Below, piece by piece: positions 1 through 9,060 of a stretch of DNA of 64,000 nucleotides. The notes beneath the pieces are model-generated. The model did not search any database. It saw only the letters and a list, made by a program, of their open reading frames with translations, and was not told the DNA's origin. Position 1 is the stretch's first letter; each line of letters opens with the position of its first letter. Made by a program: the position numbers and the translations under genes. Location: the NCBI RefSeq assembly GCF_035999195.1, contig NZ_DASYGY010000004.1, positions 248,001 through 312,000 of the forward strand. The letters are read 5' to 3'. Source of the stretch: Pseudoxanthomonas sp. GTDB lineage: Bacteria; Pseudomonadota; Gammaproteobacteria; Xanthomonadales; Xanthomonadaceae.

Positions 1-41
1 CCTGCCGTCAGCCTAGCCGGTAACGCGGCATCGCGGAAGCG

Positions 42-1937
42 TCAGGCGGCATCGCCCCGCAACGCACGCACCTTCGCTTCCAGCACGTCCGCATCCACGG
101 CCGCGCCGTCCATCGGTTCGCCCGCCATCACCTCCACGTGCGCGCGGAACCGGCGCGGTACGCGCATGCGGCCCAGGCGGGTGTCGCGCCGGCTCCACAT
201 GCTGGTCCACATGCCCTTCAGCGCCATCGGCACCACCCGCACCGGCCGCCGCTCCAGGATCTTCTCCACGCCGGACTTGAACGCGGCGATCTCGCCATCC
301 TTCGTCAGCGCGCCCTCCGGGAAGATGCCGACGATCTCGCCCGCGGCCAGCGCCGCGTCGATCTCCTCGAACGCGCGCTGCATCAGTTCCGGATTCTCCC
401 TCGCGCCGGCGATCGGAATCGCCTTGGCGGTGCGGAAGATCCAGCTCATCACCGGGATGTTGAAGATCCTGTAGTACATGACGAAGCGGACCGGACGCGG
501 AATGGTCGCGGCCAGGATCAGCGCGTCCATGTAGCTGACATGGTTGCAGACGATCAGCGCCGGGCCTTCGTCCGGCACGTGCTTCTCGATGCCATGCAGG
601 CGCAGCCGGTACAGCGTCCGCACCAGCAGCCAGCTGAGGAAGCGCATCAGGAACTCGGGCACGATCGTGAAGATCCAGACCGCGACCAGTGCGTTGGCGA
701 TGGCCAGCGCCAGGAAGATCTGCGGCCCGCTCCAGCCCAGTGCATGCAGGCCCAGGCCGACCAGCGCCGCCAGGACGATGAAGCCGGAGTTCTGGATGTT
801 GAGCGCCGCAAAGACGCGCGCCATCCGCGAGTTCGCCGTGCGGCTCTGGATCAGCGCGAACAGCGGTACGACGAAAATGCCGGCGAACATGCCGATGCCG
901 ACCAGGTCGATCATGATCCGCACGCTGCCGGCCTGGCGCACGAACTCGGCCACGCCCAGTCCGGTGGCCGGTGCCGCGCCCGGCCTGGCGAAATACAGGT
1001 CGAGCAGGAACGCCGTCATGCCGAATGCGCCCACCGGCACCAGGCCGATCTCGACGGTGCGGCCGGAGAGCTTCTCGCACAGCAGCGAACCGACCCCGGT
1101 GCCGATCGAGAACAGCGCCAGTGCGAACACGTACAGCGTGGACGAGCCTTCCGCCGCACCGAGGTGCAGCTTGGCGTAGGCGGGCAGTTGCGAGGTCAGC
1201 AGCGTGCCGAAGAACCAGAACCACGACACGCCGAGGATCGCGTTGCGCACGGCCAGCTGCTGCTTGGCCATGCGCAGCACGGCCAGCGACTCGGGAATCG
1301 GATTCCAGCGGATCTTCAGGTCGGGCGCGCCGGCATCCATGCGCGGGATCATCCGCGACACCACGTTGCCCAGCACCGCGAGCAGCACGATGGCGATGGC
1401 CGCCGCCTGCGGGCCATGCGCGCCGGCGATCTGGAAGATCATGCCGCCGGCGATCATGCCGCACAGGATCGAGATCGACGTGCCCATCTCGACCAGGCCG
1501 TTGCCGCCGGTCAGTTCCTCGGGCTTGAGGATGGACGGCAGCACCGAATACTTCACCGGGCCGAACAGCGTGGACTGCACGCCGGTGCAGAACAGCGCGA
1601 CCAGGAGGATCGGCATGTTCTGCAGCAGGAAGCCGACCGCCGCCAGCGACATGATGACGATCTCCATCGTCGTGGTGATCACGATCAGCCGGTGCTTCTC
1701 CAGCTTCTCGGCGAACTGCCCCGCGATGGCCGAGAACAGGAAATACGGCAGGATGAAGATCGCCGGCGCCAGCGTGGCGTACAGCGAGAGCTGGCCGTCG
1801 CTGGCGCCGAGGAAGAACAGCAGGGCGATGATGGCCTGGCGGTAGACGTTGTCGTTGAAGGCGCCCAGCGCCTGGACGGTGAAGTACGGCAGGAATCGCC
1901 GTTGTGTCAGCAGCGAGAACTGGCTGTGGCTGGACAT
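42..1937 (-). CDS. MFS transporter fused to a PlsC-type 1-acylglycerol-phosphate acyltransferase
   Basis: The 631-residue product joins two modules. Residues 1 to about 415 are a 12-helix major facilitator domain resembling LplT lysophospholipid flippases (N-terminal FNDNVYRQA motif). Residues about 440-620 are a PlsC acyltransferase with the HX4D catalytic motif (His466, Asp471) and an FPEG motif at 539-542. By analogy to the LplT/Aas pair the protein probably brings lysophospholipids to the inner leaflet and re-acylates them at the inner membrane, but the AMP-binding (acyl-ACP synthetase) domain of Aas is absent. The ATG at 1937 gives the N-terminus typical of the transporter family; the frame stays open upstream but that extension has no family features. 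It is divergent from the oxidoreductase gene at 2082. The substrate is inferred. Confidence 0.85.
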   Translation of the reverse strand: MSSHSQFSLLTQRRFLPYFTVQALGAFNDNVYRQAIIALLFFLGASDGQLSLYATLAPAIFILPYFLFSAIAGQFAEKLEKHRLIVITTTMEIVIMSLAAVGFLLQNMPILLVALFCTGVQSTLFGPVKYSVLPSILKPEELTGGNGLVEMGTSISILCGMIAGGMIFQIAGAHGPQAAAIAIVLLAVLGNVVSRMIPRMDAGAPDLKIRWNPIPESLAVLRMAKQQLAVRNAILGVSWFWFFGTLLTSQLPAYAKLHLGAAEGSSTLYVFALALFSIGTGVGSLLCEKLSGRTVEIGLVPVGAFGMTAFLLDLYFARPGAAPATGLGVAEFVRQAGSVRIMIDLVGIGMFAGIFVVPLFALIQSRTANSRMARVFAALNIQNSGFIVLAALVGLGLHALGWSGPQIFLALAIANALVAVWIFTIVPEFLMRFLSWLLVRTLYRLRLHGIEKHVPDEGPALIVCNHVSYMDALILAATIPRPVRFVMYYRIFNIPVMSWIFRTAKAIPIAGARENPELMQRAFEEIDAALAAGEIVGIFPEGALTKDGEIAAFKSGVEKILERRPVRVVPMALKGMWTSMWSRRDTRLGRMRVPRRFRAHVEVMAGEPMDGAAVDADVLEAKVRALRGDAA

Positions 1938-2081
1938 GCGCCCTCCGTGGGTTGCGCGCAGCCTAGCAAATCGCGATGTCGCTGCCACCGGCGTGCCCGA
2001 CTGTGTTCTGCCGATGGCATTGATGGGGCGTGGAGGCAGGCGGATAGTGGCGCTCCCCACGTTGTCCGGTCTTGCCTCCCC

Positions 2082-3188
2082 ATGAGTCGCCTGTTCTCGC
2101 CCCTCGCGCTGGGGCCGTTGTCGCTGTCCAACCGCATCGTCATCGCACCGATGTGCCAGTACTCCTCCGAAGAAGGCCGCGCCACCGACTGGCACGCCTT
2201 CCATTGGCCGAACCTCGCCCAATCGGGCGCGGGCCTGGCCATCATCGAAGCGACGGCCGTGGTGCCGGAGGGTCGGATCAGCTGGGCCGACCTCGGCCTG
2301 TGGGACGACACGACCGAAGCCGCCTTCGCCCGGGCGCTGGCCGCGACGCGCCGCCATTCGACGATGCCGATCGGCGTACAGCTCGCGCATGCGGGTCGCA
2401 AGGCCTCCACGCAGCGACCGTGGGAGCAGCATGGCGCGCAGATCGCGCCCGATGCGCCGCACGGGTGGCAGACGGTGTCGGCATCGCCGCTCGCCTACAG
2501 CGACGGCCAGCATCCACCGCAGGCGCTCGACCAGGCCGGCGTCGACGCCGTCGTCGCCGCCTTCGCCGACAGCGCGCGCCGTGCGGTGCGCCTGGGCCTG
2601 GACCTGATCGAGATCCATGCCGCGCACGGTTATCTGCTGCACCAGTTCCTGTCACCGTTGAGCAACCATCGGGACGATGCCTACGGCGGTCCGCTGGAGA
2701 ACCGCATGCGGCTGGTGCTGCAGGTATTCGATGCGATCAAGGCGGTGGTGCCCGTGTCGATGGCGGTCGGCGTCCGGATTTCCGCGACCGACTGGGTCGA
2801 GGGTGGTTGGGACCTGGCGCAGAGCCTCGTGTTGGCGAAGGCGCTGGACGCGCGCGGCTGCCATTTCATCCACGTGTCCAGCGGCGGTCTGCATCCGGCA
2901 CAGAAGATCACGCTGGGACCGGGCTACCAGGTGCCATTCGCCGAGGCCATCAAGCGCGAGGTGGCGATGCCGGTGATCGCGGTGGGCCTGATCACCGAAC
3001 CGCAGCAGGCGGACGCCATCCTGCAACAGGCGCAGGCCGACGCCATCGCCATCGCGCGCGGGATCCTCTACGACCCGCGCTGGCCCTGGCATGCCGCCGT
3101 GGCGCTGGGCGAACGCATCGCCATCGCGCCGCAGTACCTGCGCAGTGCGCCGCGCGAGCACGCGGCGAACTTCGTGCAGGCGACGTAG
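2082..3188 (+). CDS. NADH:flavin oxidoreductase, Old Yellow Enzyme family (YqjM/XenA type)
   Basis: An FMN-dependent ene-reductase of 368 residues, which reduces activated C=C bonds using NAD(P)H. The N-terminus (ALGPLSLSNRIVIAPMCQYS) carries the Cys found in the thermophilic-like YqjM class. A HAGRKAS motif lies near residue 103, and the substrate-binding HAAH pair is His179 and His182, followed by GYLLHQFLSP. The FMN phosphate-binding segment AIARGILYDP lies near the C-terminus. The ATG at 2082 is chosen because the conserved barrel starts immediately after it. The gene stands alone, divergent from the transporter-acyltransferase gene and convergent with purD, which ends 4 nt after this stop. 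The physiological substrate cannot be read from sequence. Confidence 0.9.
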   Translation: MSRLFSPLALGPLSLSNRIVIAPMCQYSSEEGRATDWHAFHWPNLAQSGAGLAIIEATAVVPEGRISWADLGLWDDTTEAAFARALAATRRHSTMPIGVQLAHAGRKASTQRPWEQHGAQIAPDAPHGWQTVSASPLAYSDGQHPPQALDQAGVDAVVAAFADSARRAVRLGLDLIEIHAAHGYLLHQFLSPLSNHRDDAYGGPLENRMRLVLQVFDAIKAVVPVSMAVGVRISATDWVEGGWDLAQSLVLAKALDARGCHFIHVSSGGLHPAQKITLGPGYQVPFAEAIKREVAMPVIAVGLITEPQQADAILQQAQADAIAIARGILYDPRWPWHAAVALGERIAIAPQYLRSAPREHAANFVQAT

Positions 3189-3192
3189 CCGA

Positions 3193-4485
3193 TCAGTCGT
3201 TCGCGCGCTCGCGCGCGATGGCGCGCCAGCCGATGTCGGTGCGGTGGAACTCGTTCGTCCAGCGCACCTTGTCCACGCCGGCATAGGCGTTGCGCTGCGC
3301 GTCGGACACCGACTCGCCCAGCGCCGCCACGCACAGCACGCGGCCGCCGGCACTGATGACGCGACCATCGGCGTCGAGCGCCGTGCCGGCATGGAAGACC
3401 TTGGCCGTCGCGGGGACGTCATCCAGCCCGGCGATCACGTCGCCGGTCACCGGCGTGTCCGGATACGGCGCCGCCGCCATCACCACCCCTATCGAGGGGC
3501 GCGGGTCCCACTGCGCCTCGATGGCATCGAGGCGGCCGTCGATGGCGGCTTCGACCAGATCCACCAGGTCGGACTGCAGGCGCAACATCACCGGCTGCGT
3601 TTCCGGATCGCCGAAGCGCACGTTGAATTCGATGACCTTCGGTGCGCCCTCGGCGTCGATCATCAGCCCGGCGTAGAGGAAGCCGGTGAACGGCACGCCG
3701 TCGGCGATCATGCCCTGCACGGTGGGATTCACCACCTCGCGCATCACGCGTGCGTGCACCTCAGGCGTGACCACCGGCGCGGGCGAATATGCGCCCATGC
3801 CGCCGGTGTTCGGACCCGTATCGCCGTCGCCGACGCGCTTGTGGTCCTGGCTGGTCGCCATCGGCAGCGCGGTCGTGCCGTCGACCATGGAGATGAAGCT
3901 GGCCTCCTCGCCTTCCAGGAATTCCTCGATCACGACCCGCGCACCGGCATCGCCGAAGGCGTTGCCCGACAGCATGTCGCGTACGGCATCCTCCGCTTCC
4001 TGCAGCGTCATCGCCACGATCACGCCCTTGCCGGCCGCCAGACCATCGGCCTTGATGACGATCGGTGCGCCCTTGTCGCGCACGTAGGCCAGCGCGGCAT
4101 CGACCTCGGTATGCACCGCATAGAACGCCGTCGGGATGCCATGGCGCGCGAGGAAATCCTTCGCGAACGCCTTGCTGCCTTCCAGCTGTGCGGCAGCAGC
4201 GGTCGGGCCGAAGATGCGCAGGTCGGCCAGGCGGAAACGGTCCACCACGCCGGCCACCAGCGGCACCTCGGGGCCGACCACGGTCAGCCCGACGCCTTCG
4301 GATTGCGCCAGCGCCAGCAGGCCCTCGATATCGGTGACCTTGATGGCGACGTTGCGGCATTTGGCTTCCGTGGCGGTGCCGGCGTTGCCGGGCGCCACGA
4401 TCACTTCGTCCACGCGCGGCGATTGCGCCAGTTTCCACGACAGCGCGTGTTCGCGCCCGCCGGCACCGATGACCAGGACTTTCAA
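3193..4485 (-). CDS. purD: Phosphoribosylamine-glycine ligase (GARS)
   Basis: Catalyses the second step of purine synthesis: ATP-dependent joining of glycine to 5-phosphoribosylamine in the cytoplasm. The 430-residue product matches the usual PurD length. It begins with the nucleotide-binding VLVIGAGGREHALSW motif and has an ATP-grasp core with GPNTGGMGAYSP in the middle. The start is a TTG at 4483-4485: it places the conserved N-terminus at residue 1, a GAGG Shine-Dalgarno sequence lies 8 nt upstream, and no ATG fits. It is the last gene of the prmA-to-purD group, 10 nt after the small lipoprotein gene, so translation of the two may be coupled. Its partner purH is two genes upstream. Confidence 0.95.
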   Translation of the reverse strand: MKVLVIGAGGREHALSWKLAQSPRVDEVIVAPGNAGTATEAKCRNVAIKVTDIEGLLALAQSEGVGLTVVGPEVPLVAGVVDRFRLADLRIFGPTAAAAQLEGSKAFAKDFLARHGIPTAFYAVHTEVDAALAYVRDKGAPIVIKADGLAAGKGVIVAMTLQEAEDAVRDMLSGNAFGDAGARVVIEEFLEGEEASFISMVDGTTALPMATSQDHKRVGDGDTGPNTGGMGAYSPAPVVTPEVHARVMREVVNPTVQGMIADGVPFTGFLYAGLMIDAEGAPKVIEFNVRFGDPETQPVMLRLQSDLVDLVEAAIDGRLDAIEAQWDPRPSIGVVMAAAPYPDTPVTGDVIAGLDDVPATAKVFHAGTALDADGRVISAGGRVLCVAALGESVSDAQRNAYAGVDKVRWTNEFHRTDIGWRAIARERAND

Positions 4486-4495
4486 GGGGCTTTCC

Positions 4496-4933
4496 TCATG
4501 GCTGTGCCGGCGCGTCGGCCGGCGGGGTCGAGCAGGCGCGCGCCGGCAGCTCGACGTCGAAGAACGGCGCGTCCTTCGGGTCGACGAAGCGCCGCACCAG
4601 GATGGCATCGGTGTCCAGCAGTGGTGCGATCTCCGGCAGCGCGCACAGCTCGTACATCGCGCGCTGCTCGCTCTGCTTCAGCAGGTCGAAACCGGCAGCC
4701 TCGCGGGTCCTGGCGGCATCGCCGGCCGGGCTGCGGATGCGCATGACCAGGCGGTTGTCCTCGACGTCCACCGCTTCGGTGACCAGATCCTCGTAATACG
4801 GCGCGGGCAGCGTGGCCGCGATCTTCGCCTGCGCCTGCTTCAGGCGGGCGTCCGTATCCGTGCAGCCGGCGAACGTCAGCACGACGGCCGTCGCGACGAG
4901 CAGGGAGGAGGCGGTGCGGAGGGCGTTCATCAT
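4496..4933 (-). CDS. Small lipoprotein of unknown function
   Basis: A 145-residue protein with a lipoprotein signal: a short basic start, a hydrophobic stretch, and the lipobox LTFAGC with the acylated Cys near residue 24. The mature part is acidic and mostly helical with no domain I recognise; two further Cys residues lie near the middle and C-terminus. The sorting residue after the Cys is Thr rather than Asp, which by the E. coli rule would favour the outer membrane. It sits between purH (47 nt upstream) and purD (10 nt downstream), so it is probably co-transcribed with purine genes, though nothing in it suggests a purine role. A Met-Met pair leaves the exact start open by one codon. Confidence 0.75.
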   Translation of the reverse strand: MMNALRTASSLLVATAVVLTFAGCTDTDARLKQAQAKIAATLPAPYYEDLVTEAVDVEDNRLVMRIRSPAGDAARTREAAGFDLLKQSEQRAMYELCALPEIAPLLDTDAILVRRFVDPKDAPFFDVELPARACSTPPADAPAQP

Positions 4934-4980
4934 GCGGTCTTGCTCCGGGGAGGTGCAGGCAACGACGAGGACCGTGGCCC

Positions 4981-6567
4981 TCAGTGGCGGAAGTGGCGCA
5001 CCCCGGTGAACACCATCGCGATGCCATGCTCGTCCGCGGCCGCGATCACTTCGCTGTCGCGCATCGAGCCGCCCGGCTGGATCACCGCCTTGATGCCGGC
5101 GGCCGCCGCGGCATCGATGCCGTCGCGGAACGGGAAGAAGGCGTCGCTGGCCATCACCGAGCCTTCGACCACCAGGTTCGCGTCGGCGGCCTTGATGCCG
5201 GCGATGCGCGCCGAGTACACGCGGCTCATCTGGCCGGCGCCCACGCCGATGGTGCGGTGGTCCTTCGCATAGACGATGGCGTTGGATTTCACGAACTTGG
5301 CCACCTTCCAGGCGAACAGCAGGTCAGTGAACTGTGCGTCGGTCGGCGCGAGTTTCGTCACCACCCTGAGTCCGTCGCGCGTCACCACGCGGTCGTCGGC
5401 CGTCTGCATCAGCAGTCCGGAGCCGACGCGCTTGGTGTCGATGAAGCCCGGCGACACCGGCGCCATCGGAATGCGCAGCACGCGCACGTTGGCCTTCTTC
5501 GTCGCATAGTCGAGCGCGGCTTGTTCGTAATCCGGTGCGATCAGCACCTCGACGAACTGGCGGTCCAGGATGACCTTCGCCGTCGCCGCATCCAGCGTGC
5601 GGTTGAAGGCGATGATGCCGCCGAACGCGCTGGTGGGATCGGTGGCGTAGGCCAGTTCGTAGGCATCGCCGCAGGCCACGCCGACGGCCACGCCGCAGGG
5701 ATTGGCATGCTTGACGATGACGCAGGCCGGCGCGTCGAACTGGCGGACGCATTCCCACGCCGCGTCGCTGTCGGCGATGTTGTTGTAGCTCAGTTCCTTG
5801 CCCTGCAGCTGCTCGAACGTTGCCAGCGAGCCGGGCGCCGGATGCAGGTCGCGGTAGAACGCGGCCTGCTGGTGCGGGTTCTCGCCGTAGCGCAGGTCCA
5901 TGACCTTGACGAAGCTGCCGTTGGCCTGCGCGGAGAACGCGCTGCGCACGGGCACGTCCGACGAGGTGTCGGTGACGGCGGAGAGGTAGTTGCTGATCGC
6001 CGCGTCGTATTGCGCCACGCGGTTGAACGCGGCGACCGACAGCGCGAAGCGCGTCTTCGCCGACAGCGCGCCGTCGTTCGCTTCGAGTTCGGCCACCAGG
6101 CTGCCGTACTGCGAGGGATCGGTCGCGACCGCGACGCGGGCGAAGTTCTTGGCCGCCGAGCGCAGCATGGCCGGGCCGCCGATATCGATGTTCTCCACCG
6201 CATCGGCCAGCGTGCAGTCGGCCTTGGCGGTGACGGACTCGAACGGATACAGGTTCAGCACCAGCAGGTCGATGGCGCCGATGCCCTGCTCGGCCATCAC
6301 CGCGTCGTCGGTGCCGGCACGTCCCAGCAGGCCGCCATGCACCTTCGGGTGCAGCGTCTTGACGCGACCGTCCATCATTTCCGGGAAGCCGGTGACCTCG
6401 GCGATATCGCGAACGGTCAGGCCGGCGTCACGCAATGTCTTCGCGGTGCCGCCGGTGGACAGCAGTTCGACATCGCGGGCGGCCAGTGCGCGGGCCAGGT
6501 CGAGCAGGCCGGTCTTGTCGGAAACGGACAGCAGCGCCCGACGCACGGGCTGGAGATCGAGGGTCAT
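4981..6567 (-). CDS. purH: Bifunctional AICAR transformylase / IMP cyclohydrolase
   Basis: Performs the last two steps of IMP synthesis: formyl transfer from 10-formyl-THF to AICAR, then ring closure. The 528-residue length is standard. Residues 1 to about 200 form the MGS-like cyclohydrolase domain (ALLSVSDKTGL near the start; STGGTAKTL phosphate loop), and the rest is the transformylase domain with the catalytic KHANPCG motif. The C-terminus FTGVRHFRH is typical of the family. The ATG at 6567 gives the expected N-terminus. It follows fis by 64 nt in an apparent transcription unit running prmA, zinc-ribbon protein, fis, purH, lipoprotein, purD. Linkage of fis and purine genes may tie nucleotide supply to growth rate, but that is inference. 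Confidence 0.97.
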   Translation of the reverse strand: MTLDLQPVRRALLSVSDKTGLLDLARALAARDVELLSTGGTAKTLRDAGLTVRDIAEVTGFPEMMDGRVKTLHPKVHGGLLGRAGTDDAVMAEQGIGAIDLLVLNLYPFESVTAKADCTLADAVENIDIGGPAMLRSAAKNFARVAVATDPSQYGSLVAELEANDGALSAKTRFALSVAAFNRVAQYDAAISNYLSAVTDTSSDVPVRSAFSAQANGSFVKVMDLRYGENPHQQAAFYRDLHPAPGSLATFEQLQGKELSYNNIADSDAAWECVRQFDAPACVIVKHANPCGVAVGVACGDAYELAYATDPTSAFGGIIAFNRTLDAATAKVILDRQFVEVLIAPDYEQAALDYATKKANVRVLRIPMAPVSPGFIDTKRVGSGLLMQTADDRVVTRDGLRVVTKLAPTDAQFTDLLFAWKVAKFVKSNAIVYAKDHRTIGVGAGQMSRVYSARIAGIKAADANLVVEGSVMASDAFFPFRDGIDAAAAAGIKAVIQPGGSMRDSEVIAAADEHGIAMVFTGVRHFRH

Positions 6568-6631
6568 GGAGGACGGCGGAGCGGAGCGGGGCGCGGATTA
6601 TAACGCGCTGCACCACGGCGTCCGGGACGGC

Positions 6632-6904
6632 TCAGGCCAGCCCGTAGTCCTTGAGCTTCTTGCGCAGCGTGGCGCGATGGATGCCCAGCATGGCGGCGGC
6701 GCGGCTCTGGTTGCCTTCGCAGTGGTTCAGCACTTCCACGAACAGCGGGATTTCCATCTCGCGCAGCACGATCTCGTAGACATCGTCCGCATCGCAGCCG
6801 TCGAGGTCGCGCAGATAACGTCGCACCGACTGTGCGACGTGTTCGCGCAGCGGCGGCCGCGACGCGGCGCGTGGCGTGTCCTGACGGGTGGCGGCAGCGT
6901 TCAA
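6632..6904 (-). CDS. fis: Fis-family nucleoid protein / transcriptional regulator
   Basis: A 90-residue DNA-bending regulator. The C-terminal half is a complete Fis helix-turn-helix (NQSRAAAMLGIHRATLRKKL, then KDYGLA at the end), and the preceding helices (LREHVAQSVRRYL, LFVEVLNHCEGN) form the dimerisation core. I place the start at the TTG at 6902-6904: an AGGGG sequence lies 6 nt upstream and the product is close to the usual Fis length; reading further upstream adds unrelated Arg-rich sequence. E. coli Fis is 98 residues and is encoded behind dusB; here the gene lies between a zinc-ribbon membrane protein and purH. Rare TTG initiation could limit its translation. The start choice is less certain than the family. 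Confidence 0.9.
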   Translation of the reverse strand: MNAAATRQDTPRAASRPPLREHVAQSVRRYLRDLDGCDADDVYEIVLREMEIPLFVEVLNHCEGNQSRAAAMLGIHRATLRKKLKDYGLA

Positions 6905-7024
6905 TCGGATCCCCTGGGCGCTACGGATGCAGATGCCCGCCCTGTGCTTGTGGGTATTCGGCGGGGGGACGAGTCTAGCGCCTGATCGCGCGGCGCGCAT
7001 CCGCTTTTTCGATGAACCGGGGAC

Positions 7025-7981
7025 TTAACGGAAGTCGAAGGAAAACGCGACGACGCTGGCGCTCGGTTCGCGTATCCGCACGGCCATCTGTGCGCTCTGG
7101 CCCGGTCCGATGGTGGTGGTCGTCTCGCCTTCCGGCAGGTAGTCGCCCGGTTGCAGTGCGCGTGCGCCGAGCGTGCGGCCGTCGGCATCCTTCAGCGTCA
7201 GCACGATCTCCGGCCACCCCTGTGCCCAGCGCGCTTCGTTGCGGAACGTGGCCTGCGCCTGCAGCGTGCCCGGTGCATCGGGCAGGGGGCGGACGTCGCG
7301 GCTGAGCATGGTGAAGGCGGTGGGTTCGCGCCAGGTCGGGACCTCGCAACGGAACACGCCGCACAGCGCGATCACCACGGGCCGCCATCCGGCCTGCATC
7401 GCCAGCCGTTCGCGATCCGCGATCACGACCTGCAGGCAGAGCAGCAGCGACAGTGCGACCACGATCGCCCACAGCGCGTGCGTACGCCGCGCATGCACCG
7501 GCGTGGTGCGCGTGCGGTGCAGGAAGCGCGGGGTCGCCGTCTTGCGTGTGGCGACCGGCGCCGTGATGCGGGCTTCGGGCGCGGGGGGCGGTGTGGTGGC
7601 GGACGGCGGAAGGGCGTCGGGAGCGGGGGCGTCGCGCCGTTGGGATGCATCGTCGTGCGGCACGGCATCGGATGCCGCATCCGCCGGTGGCGAAGGGGCA
7701 TCCACAGGGGGCGCGGACGCGGGCGCTCCGCGCGCGGCGGACGGGACCTCAGCGGTCGCGTGGTCGACGGCGTCTGCCTCCGTGGCGTGCTCCACATCCG
7801 GTGCCTGCACGGTGGGGTCGCCCGGTGCCGCATGCAGCAGCGTGGCCAGGCTGGGCGCCGGCGATGCCGCTTCGCTTGCGGCCAGCAGCGGTTTGCCGCA
7901 GCGCGGACACGCGGCGGGTGTCGCGCCGGTGTGCGGGTCGCGGGCGACCAGGAACTGGCAGTGCGGACAGGCGGTGAACAT
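7025..7981 (-). CDS. Zinc-ribbon and DUF3426 membrane protein
   Basis: A protein of about 318 residues in three parts. The N-terminal 30 residues are an MJ0042-type zinc ribbon (CPHC then CPRC). Next comes a long Ala/Pro-rich low-complexity linker. A single transmembrane helix near residue 180 (ALWAIVVALSLLLCLQVVI) leads to a C-terminal DUF3426 domain of about 110 residues, a beta-rich fold with the pattern ATFRNEARWAQGWP. The ribbon would be cytoplasmic and the DUF3426 domain periplasmic. It lies between prmA (48 nt upstream) and fis. I use the ATG at 7981 because the family begins MFTxCPHC; an in-frame TTG at 7993 is an alternative. The function of this widespread proteobacterial family is unknown. 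Confidence 0.85.
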   Translation of the reverse strand: MFTACPHCQFLVARDPHTGATPAACPRCGKPLLAASEAASPAPSLATLLHAAPGDPTVQAPDVEHATEADAVDHATAEVPSAARGAPASAPPVDAPSPPADAASDAVPHDDASQRRDAPAPDALPPSATTPPPAPEARITAPVATRKTATPRFLHRTRTTPVHARRTHALWAIVVALSLLLCLQVVIADRERLAMQAGWRPVVIALCGVFRCEVPTWREPTAFTMLSRDVRPLPDAPGTLQAQATFRNEARWAQGWPEIVLTLKDADGRTLGARALQPGDYLPEGETTTTIGPGQSAQMAVRIREPSASVVAFSFDFR

Positions 7982-8029
7982 GGCGCTATTCAACCACGCT
8001 CGTTCGCACGCGTGTTGTGACCGGAAGCG

Positions 8030-8944
8030 TCAGCGGCGCACACCATCGATGCGCATCCAGTCGCCGTCCTGCGCGGCGGACAGTCGATCGAACCACGGTG
8101 CGTAGCGCACCAGCAGCTCGTCTTCCTGTCCGGCGAGGATTCCCGACAGTGCGATGCGGCCGCCAGGCGCCACGCGCGCGGCGAGTACCTCGGCCAGTGC
8201 ATCCAGCGCGGACGCGAGGATGTTCGCCACGACGACCGGATACGTGGTCACCGGTTCGTCGTCCGGCAGGTAGACGCTGAAGTGCGCATCGACGTCGTTG
8301 CGCAGCGCATTGTCCGCGCTCGCCAGCAGCGCCTGCGGATCGTTGTCGACGCCGACCGCCTGGGCCGCGCCAAGTTTCAGCGCGGCCAGCGCGAGGATGC
8401 CGGAGCCGCAGCCGAAATCCAGCACGCGCTGACCCTGCAGCAGGCCGTCGCCGGCCAGGGCATCGAGCCAGCGCAGGCACAGCGCGGTGGTGGGGTGCGT
8501 GCCGGAGCCGAACGCCAGGCCGGGATCGAGGCGCACGATGGCGGCGTCGTCGCCTGCGTCGTCGGGCACCGCGTGATTCCACGGCACGATGAAGGTGCGT
8601 GCGCCGAAGCGCATCGGCTGGAACTGGTCCAGCCAGGCGCGCTCCCAGTCTTCGTCCTCGACCTTGCGGAAGCCGACCTGCGTCCAGTCCAGGCCGGGAT
8701 CGAAGGCCTCCAGCGCCGCCAGCAGCGTCAGCGCATCGGCGTCCGCATCGAACAGCGCGGTCAGCACCAGCGCCTTCCACAGCGGGGTTTCGCCGACGCC
8801 CGGCTCCAGGATGGCGCGTTCGTTGCCGGTATCGGCATCGGCATCCAGCAGGGTGACCGACAGCGCGCCCACGTCGTCCAGCGCGTTCTCGTAGCGCGGC
8901 TGCTCGGCCTCGGTGCAGCGCAGGGAGAGTTCCAGATAAGGCAT
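8030..8944 (-). CDS. prmA: Ribosomal protein L11 methyltransferase
   Basis: Trimethylates lysines and the N-terminus of ribosomal protein L11 with S-adenosylmethionine. The 304-residue product has the N-terminal substrate-recognition domain (residues 1 to about 100, beginning MPYLELSLRC), a linker containing GLAFGSGTHPTT, and a Rossmann methyltransferase domain with motif I VLDFGCGSGILALAALKLGA and the post-motif segment VVANILA. Length and motif order match E. coli PrmA. It is the first gene of the minus-strand group leading to fis and purD, starting about 115 nt from the divergent gene at 9061. In many gammaproteobacteria prmA lies near dusB-fis, so the neighbourhood of fis is partly conserved. 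Confidence 0.95.
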   Translation of the reverse strand: MPYLELSLRCTEAEQPRYENALDDVGALSVTLLDADADTGNERAILEPGVGETPLWKALVLTALFDADADALTLLAALEAFDPGLDWTQVGFRKVEDEDWERAWLDQFQPMRFGARTFIVPWNHAVPDDAGDDAAIVRLDPGLAFGSGTHPTTALCLRWLDALAGDGLLQGQRVLDFGCGSGILALAALKLGAAQAVGVDNDPQALLASADNALRNDVDAHFSVYLPDDEPVTTYPVVVANILASALDALAEVLAARVAPGGRIALSGILAGQEDELLVRYAPWFDRLSAAQDGDWMRIDGVRR

Positions 8945-9060
8945 GGGCGGGCGTGGTGGAGGGGACGGGCCGCGATTGTCTCACGCGCGTCCCGGCGGAG
9001 AGGCGACGAAAGGGGCGGGCGGCGGCGTGAACGCGCGCGCATCGCATTGAAAGCCCGGGA

